DNA from: Nocardioides terrae
Lineage (GTDB): Bacteria > Actinomycetota > Actinomycetes > Propionibacteriales > Nocardioidaceae
Direction: 5' to 3'
Assembly: GCF_900112345.1 (NCBI RefSeq)
Contig: NZ_FOLB01000005.1
Span: 124,001-188,000 of the forward strand
DNA: 64,000 nt
Made by a program: the position numbers and the translations under genes. Under the pieces are notes generated by a model, which saw only the letters and a list, made by a program, of their open reading frames with translations, had not been told where the DNA came from and did not search any database. Positions 17,607 through 28,059 of this stretch are shown here, piece after piece (positions within the stretch are counted from its first letter, which is position 1; each line of letters begins with the position of its first letter).

Positions 17607-18539
17607 TCAGAGCAGCTCGATGACGTGGCACCCGGCGACCGGAGCGGGCGCCAGCCAGTGCAGGATCCCCAGGCCGGTCAGCCGGGCCGCGGCGTCGCGG
17701 GCCAGGTCGACGTCCTCGAAGAGGGCGAGCTGCGTCGGCCCCGAGCCGGACAGCAGCACCGCTTCGGCGCCGAGCTCCTCGAGCCGGGCGCGCAGCTCCG
17801 CGAGGTCGGGGCGCAGGTCGTACGCCGCCGGCTCCAGGTCGTTGGACAGCAGGTAGCCGATCGGCTCGCCGACCTCGAGGGCGTCGAGCAGGTCACTCGG
17901 GACCTTCGGATCGGCCGGCGTGACGGCTCCGCGCTCCGCCAGCACGTCGAAGTGCCGGTAGACGCCCGGCGTCGACAGCCCGATCTCGTGCGGCACGACG
18001 AGCCACCACAGCTGGCTGGTGTCGGGGACCGACCTGACGACCTCCCCGCGGCCCGAGCCGACGGCGGTGCCGCCGATGAGCGCGAAGGGTACGTCGGACC
18101 CGAGCTCCGCCGCGATGGCGAGCAGGTCCTCGTCCGACGTCTCCAGGCCCCACAGCCGGTCGAGCGCGACCAGGGTGGCGGCGGCGTCGGCGGACCCGCC
18201 GGCCATGCCGCCGGCCACGGGGATCCCCTTGTGGATCTCGATCTCCGCAGTCAGGCCGAGGCCGTGGTGGGCGGTCAGCGCCCGCCCGGCCCGGATCGCG
18301 ATGTTGTCGTCGCCCTCGGGCACCGAGCCCAGGTCGATGCCCGCGTCGGCGGCGACGTGGACCGACCACTGCGGGCCGTCGGTGACGGTCACGTCGTCGT
18401 AGAGCCCGATCGCCTGGTAGACGGTCTCGAGCGGGTGGAACCCGTCGTCGCGGACCGGCCCGACGGCGAGGTGGAGGTTGATCTTCGCGGCAGCGCGGAC
18501 CGTGACCGAGCTGCTCTCGGGCTCGGCCAGCTGGCTCAT
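17607..18539 (-). CDS. ispE: 4-diphosphocytidyl-2-C-methyl-D-erythritol kinase
   Basis: 310 residues. GHMP kinase of the MEP isoprenoid pathway, phosphorylating CDP-ME. The N-terminal AAAKINLHLAVGPVRDDGFH, the ATP loop PVAGGMAGGSADAAATL and LLSGSGPTQ are diagnostic. The ATG at 18539 (MSQLAEPES) precedes the first conserved strand by about 15 residues. It follows rsmA by 22 bases on the same strand, the usual actinobacterial rsmA-ispE order. Confidence 0.95.
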   Translation of the reverse strand: MSQLAEPESSSVTVRAAAKINLHLAVGPVRDDGFHPLETVYQAIGLYDDVTVTDGPQWSVHVAADAGIDLGSVPEGDDNIAIRAGRALTAHHGLGLTAEIEIHKGIPVAGGMAGGSADAAATLVALDRLWGLETSDEDLLAIAAELGSDVPFALIGGTAVGSGRGEVVRSVPDTSQLWWLVVPHEIGLSTPGVYRHFDVLAERGAVTPADPKVPSDLLDALEVGEPIGYLLSNDLEPAAYDLRPDLAELRARLEELGAEAVLLSGSGPTQLALFEDVDLARDAAARLTGLGILHWLAPAPVAGCHVIELL

Positions 18540-18561
18540 CGGGCCTGCCCGTTCGCCCCGG

Positions 18562-19416
18562 TCACCGGAGCTCCTCCGCGATCCGCACGAAGTCGCCGAT
18601 CTGCAGCGACTCGCCGCGGGCGAGCGGGTCGATGCCGGCCCGCTCGAGCGCGGCCTCGGTGTCGCCGCCGAGGCCCTTGAGCGCACCGCGCAGAGCCTTG
18701 CGGCGGTGTGCGAAGGCCGCGTCGACGACGGCGAAGACCCGCTCGCGGGAGACCGCCGTGGACGGCGGGTCGCGGTGGACCCAGTGGACCAGGCCGCTGT
18801 CGACGTTGGGCGCGGGCCAGAAGACGTTGCGGCCGATCGAGCCGGCCCGGCGTACGTCGGCGTACCAGGCGGCCTTCACGCTGGGGATGCCGTAGACCTT
18901 CGACCCCGGGGTGGCGGCGAGCCGGTCGGCGACCTCGGCCTGGACCATGACGAGCCCGTGCCGGAGCGAGGGCAGCAGCGCCATGAGGTGGAGCAGGACC
19001 GGGACGGAGACGTTGTAGGGCAGGTTCGCGACCAGTGCGGTCGGCGGCGGTCCGGGGACCTCGGCGATCCGAAGCGCGTCGGCGAGGACCACCTCGAAGG
19101 ACGCCGCCTGGTCGGGCGCGAACTCCTCGATCGTGCGCGGCAGGCGGTCGGCCAGCACGGGGTCGACCTCGATCGCCGTCACCCGGCCGGCCACCTCGAG
19201 CAGCGCCAGGGTCAGCGAGCCGAGCCCGGGTCCCACCTCCAGCACCACGTCGTCGGGTCCGACACCCGACTCCCGGACGATGCGGCGGACGGTGTTGGGG
19301 TCGATGACGAAGTTCTGCCCGCGCTGCTTGGTCGGCCGCAGGTCGAGCTCCGCGGCCAGCGTCCGCACCTCGCCCGGGCCCAACAACCGGGGCAGGCGCG
19401 GAGCAGTCGCAGGCAT
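18562..19416 (-). CDS. rsmA: 16S rRNA (adenine1518/1519-N6) dimethyltransferase
   Basis: 284 residues (KsgA family). It dimethylates the two adjacent adenines near the 3' end of 16S rRNA. Family blocks: [22 protein letters not shown] motif [13 protein letters not shown], and the catalytic [10 protein letters not shown]. Start chosen at the ATG at 19416 (MPATAPRLP). A phased 22-bp repeat array lies just upstream, in what would be its leader or promoter region. Confidence 0.96.
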   Translation of the reverse strand: MPATAPRLPRLLGPGEVRTLAAELDLRPTKQRGQNFVIDPNTVRRIVRESGVGPDDVVLEVGPGLGSLTLALLEVAGRVTAIEVDPVLADRLPRTIEEFAPDQAASFEVVLADALRIAEVPGPPPTALVANLPYNVSVPVLLHLMALLPSLRHGLVMVQAEVADRLAATPGSKVYGIPSVKAAWYADVRRAGSIGRNVFWPAPNVDSGLVHWVHRDPPSTAVSRERVFAVVDAAFAHRRKALRGALKGLGGDTEAALERAGIDPLARGESLQIGDFVRIAEELR

Positions 19417-19439
19417 GGGGGCCACCCTATCGATGCGCC

Positions 19440-19583
19440 GAGGAGTCGATCCCCCCGCATCGAGGAGTCGATCCCCCCGCACCGAGGAGTCGATCCCTCA
19501 GCACCGAGGGGTCGATCGCGGGACGGCGATCGACCCCTCGATAGCGAGCGATCGACTCCTCGCGCCTTGAGGATTGACTCCTC
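19440..19583. repeat. 22-bp-phased array: four direct and three inverted copies
   Basis: The motif GAGGAGTCGAT starts at 19440, 19462 and 19484, with a GAGGGGTCGAT variant at 19506, exactly 22 bases apart. Its reverse complement (ATCGACCCCTC, ATCGACTCCTC, ATTGACTCCTC) starts at 19529, 19551 and 19573, again 22 apart. The halves face each other around GTCGATCGC-gggacg-GCGATCGAC, so the block could form a very long hairpin or cruciform. It sits between the rpf stop and the rsmA start. Confidence 0.9.
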
Positions 19584-19605
19584 GGGAGGTCAGCGGGGCG
19601 GGGGG

Positions 19606-20984
<1,379 letters not shown>

Positions 20985-21824
20985 TTACCAGGCTCCGCCG
21001 AACGCCGCCTCGGTGTTCCGGTCGATCTGCGCGCACAGCGTGCCCAGGTCGGCACCCCGTACCTCGGCCATCACCTGCAGCGTGTGCGGGATGAGGTAGG
21101 GCGAGTTGAGCCGGCCCCGGTGGGGCGCCGGCGTGAGGAAGGGCGCGTCGGTCTCCACCAGGATCCGGTCGCGCGGGGCGACGGCGAGCGCCTCGCGCAG
21201 GTCGGCGGCGTTCTTGAAGGTGACCGTCCCGGCGAAGGACAGGTAGGCACCGCGGTCGAGGCAGGCGCGGGCGAAGTCGGCGTCTCCGGAGAAGCAGTGC
21301 ATGACCCAGCGGTCCGGGGCGCCCTCGCTGTCGAGCACCTCGAGCACCGCGTCATGGGCGTCACGGTCGTGGATCTGCAGCGTCTTGTCGTGCCGCTTGG
21401 CGATCTCCACGTGCCGACGGAAGGAGTGGGTCTGCGCCGCGACCCCGTCCGGTCCGGTGCGGAAGAAGTCCAGCCCGGTCTCGCCCACGGCGCGCACCCG
21501 GTCGTGCGCGGTGGCGAGACGCTCGATCTCGTCGAGCGCGGCCTCGAGGTCCGCGCCGTGCAGCGGCGCGTCGTTGGGGTGCAGGGCGACGGCGGCGATC
21601 ATCTGCGGGTGCTCGGCCGACGCCTCGACGGCCCAGCGCGCCGACGGCAGGTCGCAGCCGACCTGCACGAACCGCGTCACCCCCACCGACGCCGCCCGGG
21701 CCAGGGCCTCCTCGACCGGCAGGGCCGCGCCGTCGCGGGCGATGTCGAGGTGACAGTGGTTGTCCACGACCGGGTGCGGGAGCACGAGATCCGGGACGGG
21801 CGGGAAGCCGCTGCGCTCGCTCAT
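20985..21824 (-). CDS. tatD: TatD-family metal-dependent hydrolase (DNase)
   Basis: 279 residues. TIM-barrel metallohydrolase with metal ligands in VDNHCHLD, the GETGLDFF glutamate, QIHDRDA, HCFSG and ETDAPFLTPAPHRG. TatD enzymes act as 3'-5' exonucleases or D-aminoacyl-tRNA deacylases; the exact role here is open. The ATG at 21824 overlaps the rsmI stop (ATGA), so the two are co-translated. The rsmI-tatD-rpf-rsmA-ispE order is a typical actinobacterial block. Confidence 0.94.
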   Translation of the reverse strand: MSERSGFPPVPDLVLPHPVVDNHCHLDIARDGAALPVEEALARAASVGVTRFVQVGCDLPSARWAVEASAEHPQMIAAVALHPNDAPLHGADLEAALDEIERLATAHDRVRAVGETGLDFFRTGPDGVAAQTHSFRRHVEIAKRHDKTLQIHDRDAHDAVLEVLDSEGAPDRWVMHCFSGDADFARACLDRGAYLSFAGTVTFKNAADLREALAVAPRDRILVETDAPFLTPAPHRGRLNSPYLIPHTLQVMAEVRGADLGTLCAQIDRNTEAAFGGAW

Positions 21825-22651
21825 GAGCGGTGCACCAGGTCGTAGACCTCGCGCTTCGGCACGCCGGCCCGACGGGCCGCCTCTGCGATCGCGTCCTTGC
21901 GGGTCATGCCGTCGCGCTCGAGCGCGGCGACGGCGGCCCGCAGGTCCTCGGGCTCGGTCGACGCGGCCGTCGGCGACGCGCCGGACACGACGATGGTGAC
22001 CTCGCCGCGCACTCCCTCGGCCGCCCAGTCGACGAGCGACCCGAGCGGGCCACGCCGGATCTCCTCGTGGGTCTTGGTCAGCTCCCGGCACACCGCGGCC
22101 GCCCGGTCGGCGCCGAAGGCGTCGGCCATCGCGGCCAGCGCGACCTCGGTGCGGTGCGGCGCCTCGAAGAAGACCATGGTCCGTTCCTCGGCCGCCAGCG
22201 CGGCGAGCCGCCGCGCGCGCTCCCCGGCCTTGCGGGGCAGGAACCCCTCGAAGCAGAAGCGGTCGACGGGCAGGCCCGACACGGCCAGGGCGGTGAGCAC
22301 GGCCGACGGCCCCGGCACCGCGGTCACGAGTACGTCGGCCTCCACGGCGGCGGCCACCAGCCGGTAACCCGGGTCGCTGACCGAGGGCATCCCGGCGTCG
22401 GTGACGAGCAGGACCCGCTCCCCGGCCAGCAGCGCCTCCAGGAGGAGAGGCGTGCGCGCCGACTCGTTGCCCTCGAAGTAGGAGACCACCCGTCCGGCCG
22501 GCGTGACGCCGAGGTCGCCGACCAGCCGCTTGAGCCGTCGGGTGTCCTCGGCCGCGATCACGTCGGCGGTGGCGAGCTCGGTCGCGAGCCGTGGCGGCGC
22601 GTCCTCGACGCGCCCGATCGGCGTTGCGGCGAGGACGAGCGTTCCGGTCAC
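21821..22651 (-). CDS. rsmI: 16S rRNA (cytidine1402-2'-O)-methyltransferase
   Basis: 276 residues from a GTG at 22651. Tetrapyrrole-methylase fold: GTLVLAATPIGRVED, then AEDTRRLKRL, TDAGMPSVSDPGYRLV, AVPGPSAVLTALAVSGLP and FEGFLPRK, all RsmI hallmarks. It methylates the ribose of C1402 at the decoding centre. Divergent from pmt with a 94-bp gap, as in mycobacteria. Confidence 0.95.
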   Translation of the reverse strand: MTGTLVLAATPIGRVEDAPPRLATELATADVIAAEDTRRLKRLVGDLGVTPAGRVVSYFEGNESARTPLLLEALLAGERVLLVTDAGMPSVSDPGYRLVAAAVEADVLVTAVPGPSAVLTALAVSGLPVDRFCFEGFLPRKAGERARRLAALAAEERTMVFFEAPHRTEVALAAMADAFGADRAAAVCRELTKTHEEIRRGPLGSLVDWAAEGVRGEVTIVVSGASPTAASTEPEDLRAAVAALERDGMTRKDAIAEAARRAGVPKREVYDLVHRS

Positions 22652-22745
22652 GAGATGATCATTCCAGGTGGTCTCGACGCGCTCGCCGGCGCTCGCGGCT
22701 CGACGAGCGGAAGACCGATTGGCGCGGCCTCTAGGCTGTGCCACC

Positions 22746-24455
22746 GTGACCGTCACCGAGCCCGAGGAGCAGAGGGAGCGCGCGTCACTGTCGCGCACCG
22801 CCTCGGGCGCCGTGCTCCCGACCGCCTGGCAGCGGGCGCGTTCGCGGATCCGCGACCAGGATCCGCTCGTCGGCTGGTGCGCGACGGTCGTGGTGACGCT
22901 GCTGGCCTTCGTTCTGCGGGTCTGGCATCTGGGCACGCCCCGGGAGTTCGAGTTCGACGAGACCTACTACGCCAAGGACGCCTGGTCGCTGCTCCACTTC
23001 GGCTACGCGCGCAACTACGCCGAGGGCGCCAACGACAAGATCCTGGCCGGCCACACGACGGGCTCCTTCCAGGGCACCCCCGAGATGGTCGTCCACCCGG
23101 ACGTCGGCAAGTGGCTGATCGCGCTCGGTGAGAAGGCGTTCGGGATGGACCCGTTCGGCTGGCGGATCGCCTCGGCGGTCGTCGGCTCGCTGATGGTCTG
23201 GGTGATGATCCGGCTGGTACGCCGGATGAGCGGGTCGACGCTGATCGGCGTGGTGGCCGGCCTGCTGCTGGCCTTCGACGGCCTGCAGTTCGTGCTCTCC
23301 CGGCTGGCGCTGCTCGACATCTTCGTCGCGTTCTTCACGCTCTGCGCGGTCTCGTGCGCCGTCGCCGACCGGGACTGGTTCCGCGAGCGGCTGGCCCGCC
23401 GCCTGCAGGCGCCCGTCACCGGCTGGGGCCCGCGGGTGCTCTGGCGGCCGTGGCTGCTGGCGAGCGGCGTCCTGTGGGGGCTCGCGATCGGCACCAAGTG
23501 GACGGCGCTCTACCCCCTCGCCGCCTTCGGCGTGATGGTCGTGCTCTGGAGCGCCGGGGCGCGCCGGTCGTTCGGCGTCCGCCTGCCGCTGCTGCGGAGC
23601 GCGGTCGCGGACGGCGTACCCGCGTTCGTGCACCTGGTCGTCGTCGCGGCGGCCGTCTACACCGTGTCGTGGACGGGGTGGCTCGTGCACGCGGGCGCCT
23701 ACGAGCAGTCGCTCTCGTCCACGCAGTACACCCAGTACGCCGGCCAGGGCCACTGCGACAAGCAGACCTACGTCAGCGACGACGCGGACCCGAACAGGAA
23801 GTGGCCGACCGCGACCGAGCCGGACGCCCACGGTCTCGGCGAGGTCACCCAGTCGCTTCGCTCGCTGTGGTCCTACCACCAGGACGTGTGGACGTTCCAC
23901 ACCCACTTCCTGCAGTGCGCGACCCACATCTACGCCTCCTCCCCCACCGGCTGGCTGCTGCTGAACCGGCCGGTCGGGGTCGCGGCGTCGACGGGCATCG
24001 ACCCGGGCGACCAGGGCTGCACCGCCCCCGAGGGGTCCGACTGCATCAAGCAGGTGCTGCTGCTCGGCACCCCGCTGCTGTGGTGGGGCGGGGTGGTCGC
24101 GCTGCTCAACGCCGTGGCGATGTGGATCGGCGGGCGCGACTGGCGCTTCGGCGTCGCCGTGGTGGGGGTCGCCTCCACCTGGCTGCCCTGGTTCGCGTAC
24201 GCCGACCGGCCGATCTTCAGCTACTACGCGGTCGTCACCCTGCCGTTCGTGGTGCTCGCGCTCGCGCTGGCCGTCGGCAAGCTCATCGGCCACTCCCGCG
24301 GGCCGTCGAGGCGGCGCACGCTCGGCGTCGTGGTGTCGGGCGCCTACCTCGCGCTGGTGATCGCGAACTTCGCCTGGTTCTGGCCGATCTACACCGACCA
24401 GCTGCTGACCCATGCCGAGTGGTTGGACCGCATCTGGTTCCAGCGCTGGATCTGA
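22746..24455 (+). CDS. pmt: Protein O-mannosyltransferase (GT39)
   Basis: 569 residues from a GTG at 22746. Multi-span membrane glycosyltransferase: FVLRVWHLGTPREFEFDETY contains the catalytic Asp/Glu of the first loop (FDETYYAKD), and further helices carry FDGLQFVLSRLALLDI and FSYYAVVTLPF. It transfers mannose from polyprenyl-phosphate-mannose to secreted proteins during Sec export. Likely targets nearby would be secreted proteins such as Rpf or lipoproteins, but that is inference. Confidence 0.93.
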   Translation: MTVTEPEEQRERASLSRTASGAVLPTAWQRARSRIRDQDPLVGWCATVVVTLLAFVLRVWHLGTPREFEFDETYYAKDAWSLLHFGYARNYAEGANDKILAGHTTGSFQGTPEMVVHPDVGKWLIALGEKAFGMDPFGWRIASAVVGSLMVWVMIRLVRRMSGSTLIGVVAGLLLAFDGLQFVLSRLALLDIFVAFFTLCAVSCAVADRDWFRERLARRLQAPVTGWGPRVLWRPWLLASGVLWGLAIGTKWTALYPLAAFGVMVVLWSAGARRSFGVRLPLLRSAVADGVPAFVHLVVVAAAVYTVSWTGWLVHAGAYEQSLSSTQYTQYAGQGHCDKQTYVSDDADPNRKWPTATEPDAHGLGEVTQSLRSLWSYHQDVWTFHTHFLQCATHIYASSPTGWLLLNRPVGVAASTGIDPGDQGCTAPEGSDCIKQVLLLGTPLLWWGGVVALLNAVAMWIGGRDWRFGVAVVGVASTWLPWFAYADRPIFSYYAVVTLPFVVLALALAVGKLIGHSRGPSRRRTLGVVVSGAYLALVIANFAWFWPIYTDQLLTHAEWLDRIWFQRWI

Positions 24456-24531
24456 GCCGGCATGCAGACCGCGACGAAGGAGCGGGCCGCTTGCCGGCAG
24501 GGTCGAGCGAGCGCACGTCCGAGCTCGCGAG

Positions 24532-24558
24532 GACGTGACCGCGAGTCGCGGCCACGTC
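24532..24558. promoter_or_regulatory. 27-bp palindrome, candidate operator
   Basis: GACGTG-A-CCGCGA-G-TCGCGG-C-CACGTC: two 13-base arms pair around a central G with one A/C mismatch. It ends 11 bases before the GTG start of the next gene and 77 bases after pmt, with no T-run, so an operator seems as likely as a terminator. Confidence 0.5.
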
Positions 24559-24569
24559 ATGATGGTGCC

Positions 24570-25286
24570 GTGCAGCCCAGGATGGACCCGTGCCTGCTGT
24601 GGGCACGTGCCGCCATCGTGGGCTCGCTCGCCTTCGGGCTGGGCGTCGTCGGCCACGTGACCGCGGGCGGCCTGCTGCCCGGAGGCACGGCCCTCGCGGT
24701 GATGGCGGTGGCGGCCGTCGTGCTCAGCGGTCCGATGCTGGCCAAGCCGGCCTCGACGGTGCGGCTGCTCGCGATGACGCTCGGCGGGCAGACCGTCGTG
24801 CACGCCGTGCTGACGGTCACCGCAGGTCACGTCGGCGACCCCGTGCGACCCGGGACGCACGCGTCCGTCCCCCCGCCGACCGCCGACCCCTACGCGACCC
24901 TGCCCGTCGTCAACGGGCACCGCGTCGGCTCCCTGCAGGACGCCTTCCAGGTCGGCACCTCGCCCTCCAGCGCCGAGCCGGCCCTGCCGGTGCTGCCGAT
25001 CGGCCACCTCCTCCACGACATGTCCGCGCACGCGCCGATGATGGTCGTCCACCTGGTCGCCGGCGTGCTGGTCACCCTGTGGCTGGCACGCGGTGAGCAC
25101 TGCCTGTGGACGTTGCTGGCGCTGACCGGTCGACGGATCACCCTCGTCGCGCTCCTCCACCTGACGGTCGTGCTTCCGCGCACGTCCCTGCGCGGCTACC
25201 TGCGGACCCAGGCGCCCGCCGGCCCGGTGTCGGTCTGGCTCAGCCGGCCCGACACCCGACGCGGCCCACCTCTCCTCGCCGCCTGA
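24570..25286 (+). CDS. Multi-span membrane protein next to a PepSY protein
   Basis: 238 residues from a GTG at 24570 (an ATG at 24582 is the alternative). At least four hydrophobic segments: ARAAIVGSLAFGLGVVGHV, LAVMAVAAVVLSGPMLA, a third after STVRLLAM, and MMVVHLVAGVLVTLWLA. The outer loop is proline- and histidine-containing (LLHDMSAHAPMM). I do not recognise the family. It lies upstream of the PepSY gene on the same strand; in actinobacteria such pairs often accompany metal-handling genes, but the link is inferred. Confidence 0.65.
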   Translation: MQPRMDPCLLWARAAIVGSLAFGLGVVGHVTAGGLLPGGTALAVMAVAAVVLSGPMLAKPASTVRLLAMTLGGQTVVHAVLTVTAGHVGDPVRPGTHASVPPPTADPYATLPVVNGHRVGSLQDAFQVGTSPSSAEPALPVLPIGHLLHDMSAHAPMMVVHLVAGVLVTLWLARGEHCLWTLLALTGRRITLVALLHLTVVLPRTSLRGYLRTQAPAGPVSVWLSRPDTRRGPPLLAA

Positions 25287-25380
25287 GCCCACCACCCGGC
25301 CCCGGCCGGGCCGTTCGCACACCCGGCACCGCGCCGGGTCGTTCCCCTGCACGCCCTCACCGGCGCCGGCGGGCGCCGTC

Positions 25381-25430
25381 GGCGTGCTCCTTCGTGCTTC
25401 TGCGTGCTTCTTCGTGCTTCTTCGTGCTCC
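25381..25430. repeat. 10-bp tandem repeat, five units
   Basis: Five 10-bp units with consensus TTCGTGCTTC (outer units diverged: GGCGTGCTCC and TTCGTGCTCC) end 13 bases before the PepSY gene start; its ribosome binding site GAGGAG follows directly. One helical turn per unit suggests a possible protein-binding or spacing role. Confidence 0.8.
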
Positions 25431-25443
25431 GAGGAGAGATCCC

Positions 25444-26880
25444 ATGTCCGACGTACTCCTGCCTGCGCGCGCGCCGGCACGCCTCCGCCGCCCGAGACCG
25501 GGTGGCGGCTGGCACCGCGCCGTGTGGCGCTGGCACTTCTTCGCCAGCTTCCTGGTCGTCCCCATCCTGCTGGTGCTGGCGACGACCGGCCTGATCTACC
25601 TGTTCCGCTTCCAGCTCGAGCCGATGCTCCATCCCGCGCTGATGCGGGTCGAGCAGCAGCCGCACACCATCGCCCAGCCGTTCTCGACCCAGGTCGGCAT
25701 CGTCGAGTCCGCCTATCCCGGGTCGACGGCCGTCTCGATGACGGAGCCGCGCGACCAGCACTCCCCGACCGTGGTGTCGATCGTGACCGCCTCCGGCCGG
25801 GCCCGTGACGTCTACGTCGACCCCTACGTGCCCGAGGTGCTCGGCTCCCTCGACCCGGACCGGACCCTGTCCGGCACGGCGATCCGGATCCACCGGGACC
25901 TGATGGCTGGGAAGTGGGGTGACCACGTCATCGAGGTCGGGGTCTGCTGGGCGGTGGTGATGGCCCTGACCGGCTACTACCTCTTCGTCCGCGGCTGGCG
26001 GGCACGTCGTCGCGCCCGCCGCTCGAAGGGCTCCGGCGCGCGGCTCCGCTCGCGACACGCCCTGGTCGGGGCGTTCGCCGGCATCGGGCTGCTCACCTTG
26101 CTGGTCACCGGCCTGCCGTGGACCGGCTTCTGGGGCGCCCACGTCCAGTCGCTCGCCACGAAGCACGGCTCCTCGATGTGGAGCATGGACCCCGGCGCGA
26201 TCAGCAACCCGACGTCCACGCTGGACGAGTCGCTCCCGCACAGTCACACGCAGGACGTCCCGTGGGCGCTCGGCGACACGGAGGTCCCGTCGTCGCAGCC
26301 ACCCAGCGGCGGCACCGGCGCCGGCGAGCACAACGTCGCCAGCGTCGACACCGCGCTGACCGTGGCCGACCAGGCGGGGCTGCGGCATCCGATGACCGTG
26401 GCCCTGCCGTCCGGTGACGACCCGAAGGGCGTCTACTCGGTGATCGGCTACGCCTTCGACGCCCCCTCGGACGAGCGCACGGTCCACATCGACAGGTACG
26501 GCGGCCAGGTGGTCTCGACCTACGGGTACGCCGACTACCCGCTGCTCGCCAAGGTGGTCTCCCAGGGGATCGGCCTGCACGAGGGGCGCAGCCTCGGGCT
26601 GTGGTCGTTCTGGGCGTCGACGCTGATGTGCGTCGGGATCATCGTGATGTGCGTGACCGGCCCGCTGATGTGGTGGCGGCGACGGCCACGGGGTGCCGGG
26701 CGGATCGGCGCCCCGCGGGGCCGGATGCCGATCCGGCGTACGCCCGCGCTGGCCGTCCTGCTGGTGGCGCTGGGGGTGTTCCTGCCGCTCTTAGGGGTGT
26801 CCCTGGTCGCCGTGCTGCTGCTCGACCAGCTCGTCCTGCGGCGGGTGCCGGCGCTGACCCGCTGGTTCGACGCCGGCTGA
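25444..26880 (+). CDS. PepSY-associated transmembrane protein
   Basis: 478 residues, start backed by GAGGAGAGATCCCATG. N-terminal helix (HFFASFLVVPILLVLATTGLI), an extracytoplasmic PepSY-type domain, a second helix (VGVCWAVVMALTGYYLFVRGW), a third (ALVGAFAGIGLLTLLVTGLPW), another outer PepSY-like segment with DERTVHIDRYGGQVVSTY, and final helices. This is the PepSY_TM/PiuB architecture, associated in other bacteria with iron or copper uptake or reduction; no metal specificity can be assigned here. Confidence 0.85.
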   Translation: MSDVLLPARAPARLRRPRPGGGWHRAVWRWHFFASFLVVPILLVLATTGLIYLFRFQLEPMLHPALMRVEQQPHTIAQPFSTQVGIVESAYPGSTAVSMTEPRDQHSPTVVSIVTASGRARDVYVDPYVPEVLGSLDPDRTLSGTAIRIHRDLMAGKWGDHVIEVGVCWAVVMALTGYYLFVRGWRARRRARRSKGSGARLRSRHALVGAFAGIGLLTLLVTGLPWTGFWGAHVQSLATKHGSSMWSMDPGAISNPTSTLDESLPHSHTQDVPWALGDTEVPSSQPPSGGTGAGEHNVASVDTALTVADQAGLRHPMTVALPSGDDPKGVYSVIGYAFDAPSDERTVHIDRYGGQVVSTYGYADYPLLAKVVSQGIGLHEGRSLGLWSFWASTLMCVGIIVMCVTGPLMWWRRRPRGAGRIGAPRGRMPIRRTPALAVLLVALGVFLPLLGVSLVAVLLLDQLVLRRVPALTRWFDAG

Positions 26881-26901
26881 GGCACCGGAGGGGAACGCTG
26901 G

Positions 26902-28038
26902 TCAGCCGGCGAGGTCGGCCGACCAGCGCTCCTCGATCCGCAGGCCCTTCCAGACCGCGATCGCGACGACCCAGGTGACGACGAAGAGCAGCACGATGCC
27001 GTAGCCGACGTAGTCGAGCGGGATGCTCGCGACGGCGGCGAGCGGGCCGCTGGTGATGTCGAACCGGTCCGCGAAGACGCCGACCAGCTCGATGGTGCCG
27101 ATGACGAGCGCGACGGCGACCGAGATCGAGGTGATCGTGAGGTTGTAGAACACCTTGCGCACCGGCTTGGCGAAGGCCCAGCCGTAGGCGAGGTTCATGA
27201 ACACGCCGTCGATGGTGTCCATCAGGCACATCGCGGCGGCGAAGAGCACCGGCAGCACGAGGATCGTGTAGAAGGGCAGGTTGAAGACCGCCGCCCCGCC
27301 GGCCAGGACTAGCAGGCCGACCTCGGTCGCGGTGTCGAAGCCGAGGCCGAAGAGGACGCCCACGGGGTAGATGTGCCACGGCTTGCGGACCGACTTGGTC
27401 AGGCCGCCGAGGATGCGGTTCATGAAGCCGCGCGAGTCCAGCTGGCGCTCGAGCTCGGCCTCGTCGTACTCGCCCCGGCGCATGCTGCGGAAGACCCGGA
27501 GGATCCCCATCAGCGCAGCGAGGTTCAGCAGGCCGAGCACCCACAGGAAGACACCGGAGACCGACGGGCCGATGAGGCTCGTGACGGTGTGCAGCGTCGA
27601 GTCGTCGTCCTCGACCGAGCCGAGCAGGGCCTTCACGCCGAGCATGAGCAGGAAGGACAGCGCGAAGACGATCGAGGAGTGCCCGAGGGAGAACCAGAAG
27701 CCGACCGACAGCGGCTTGCGCTGCGGCACCCCGGTCTCGGCCTCGACGGCGTGGGCGTCGCCGAGCAGCTTGCGGGTGGTGTTGTCGACCGCGGCGATGT
27801 GGTCGGCATCGAAGGCGTGCCGCAGGCCGAAGGTGTAGGCGAGCAGGCCGACCCCGACGGTGAAGACCGGGTGGTCGCCGCCGAGCCTGAAGTGCTGGGG
27901 CGCGACGACGCCGAGCAGGAGGCCGAACCCGATGACGTGCAGCAGGACGACCACACCGCCCATCCACCACAGCGATCGCCTGTCGGCGACGGTCAAGGTG
28001 GTGCGGGTACGGGCAGCAGTGGCGACAGCCGTGCTCAC
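26902..28038 (-). CDS. nicT: Nickel/cobalt transporter, NiCoT (HoxN/NixA) family
   Basis: 378 residues with eight predicted helices. The NiCoT signature RHAFDADHIAAVDN in the second helix is intact, followed by FSLGHSSIVF and, later, LGFDTATEVGLL. It imports Ni2+ and/or Co2+ with high affinity through the cytoplasmic membrane. A palindrome of the Nur type lies 22 bases upstream of its start, suggesting repression when nickel is plentiful. Tail to tail with the PepSY gene. Confidence 0.93.
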   Translation of the reverse strand: MSTAVATAARTRTTLTVADRRSLWWMGGVVVLLHVIGFGLLLGVVAPQHFRLGGDHPVFTVGVGLLAYTFGLRHAFDADHIAAVDNTTRKLLGDAHAVEAETGVPQRKPLSVGFWFSLGHSSIVFALSFLLMLGVKALLGSVEDDDSTLHTVTSLIGPSVSGVFLWVLGLLNLAALMGILRVFRSMRRGEYDEAELERQLDSRGFMNRILGGLTKSVRKPWHIYPVGVLFGLGFDTATEVGLLVLAGGAAVFNLPFYTILVLPVLFAAAMCLMDTIDGVFMNLAYGWAFAKPVRKVFYNLTITSISVAVALVIGTIELVGVFADRFDITSGPLAAVASIPLDYVGYGIVLLFVVTWVVAIAVWKGLRIEERWSADLAG

Positions 28039-28059
28039 GGGCGGCTCCTCTCGACGTTA

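Noticed and set aside
19440..19583. CRISPR array
   Set aside because: The 22-bp period includes the repeat itself, there are no unique spacers of usual length, half the copies are inverted, and no cas genes are nearby.
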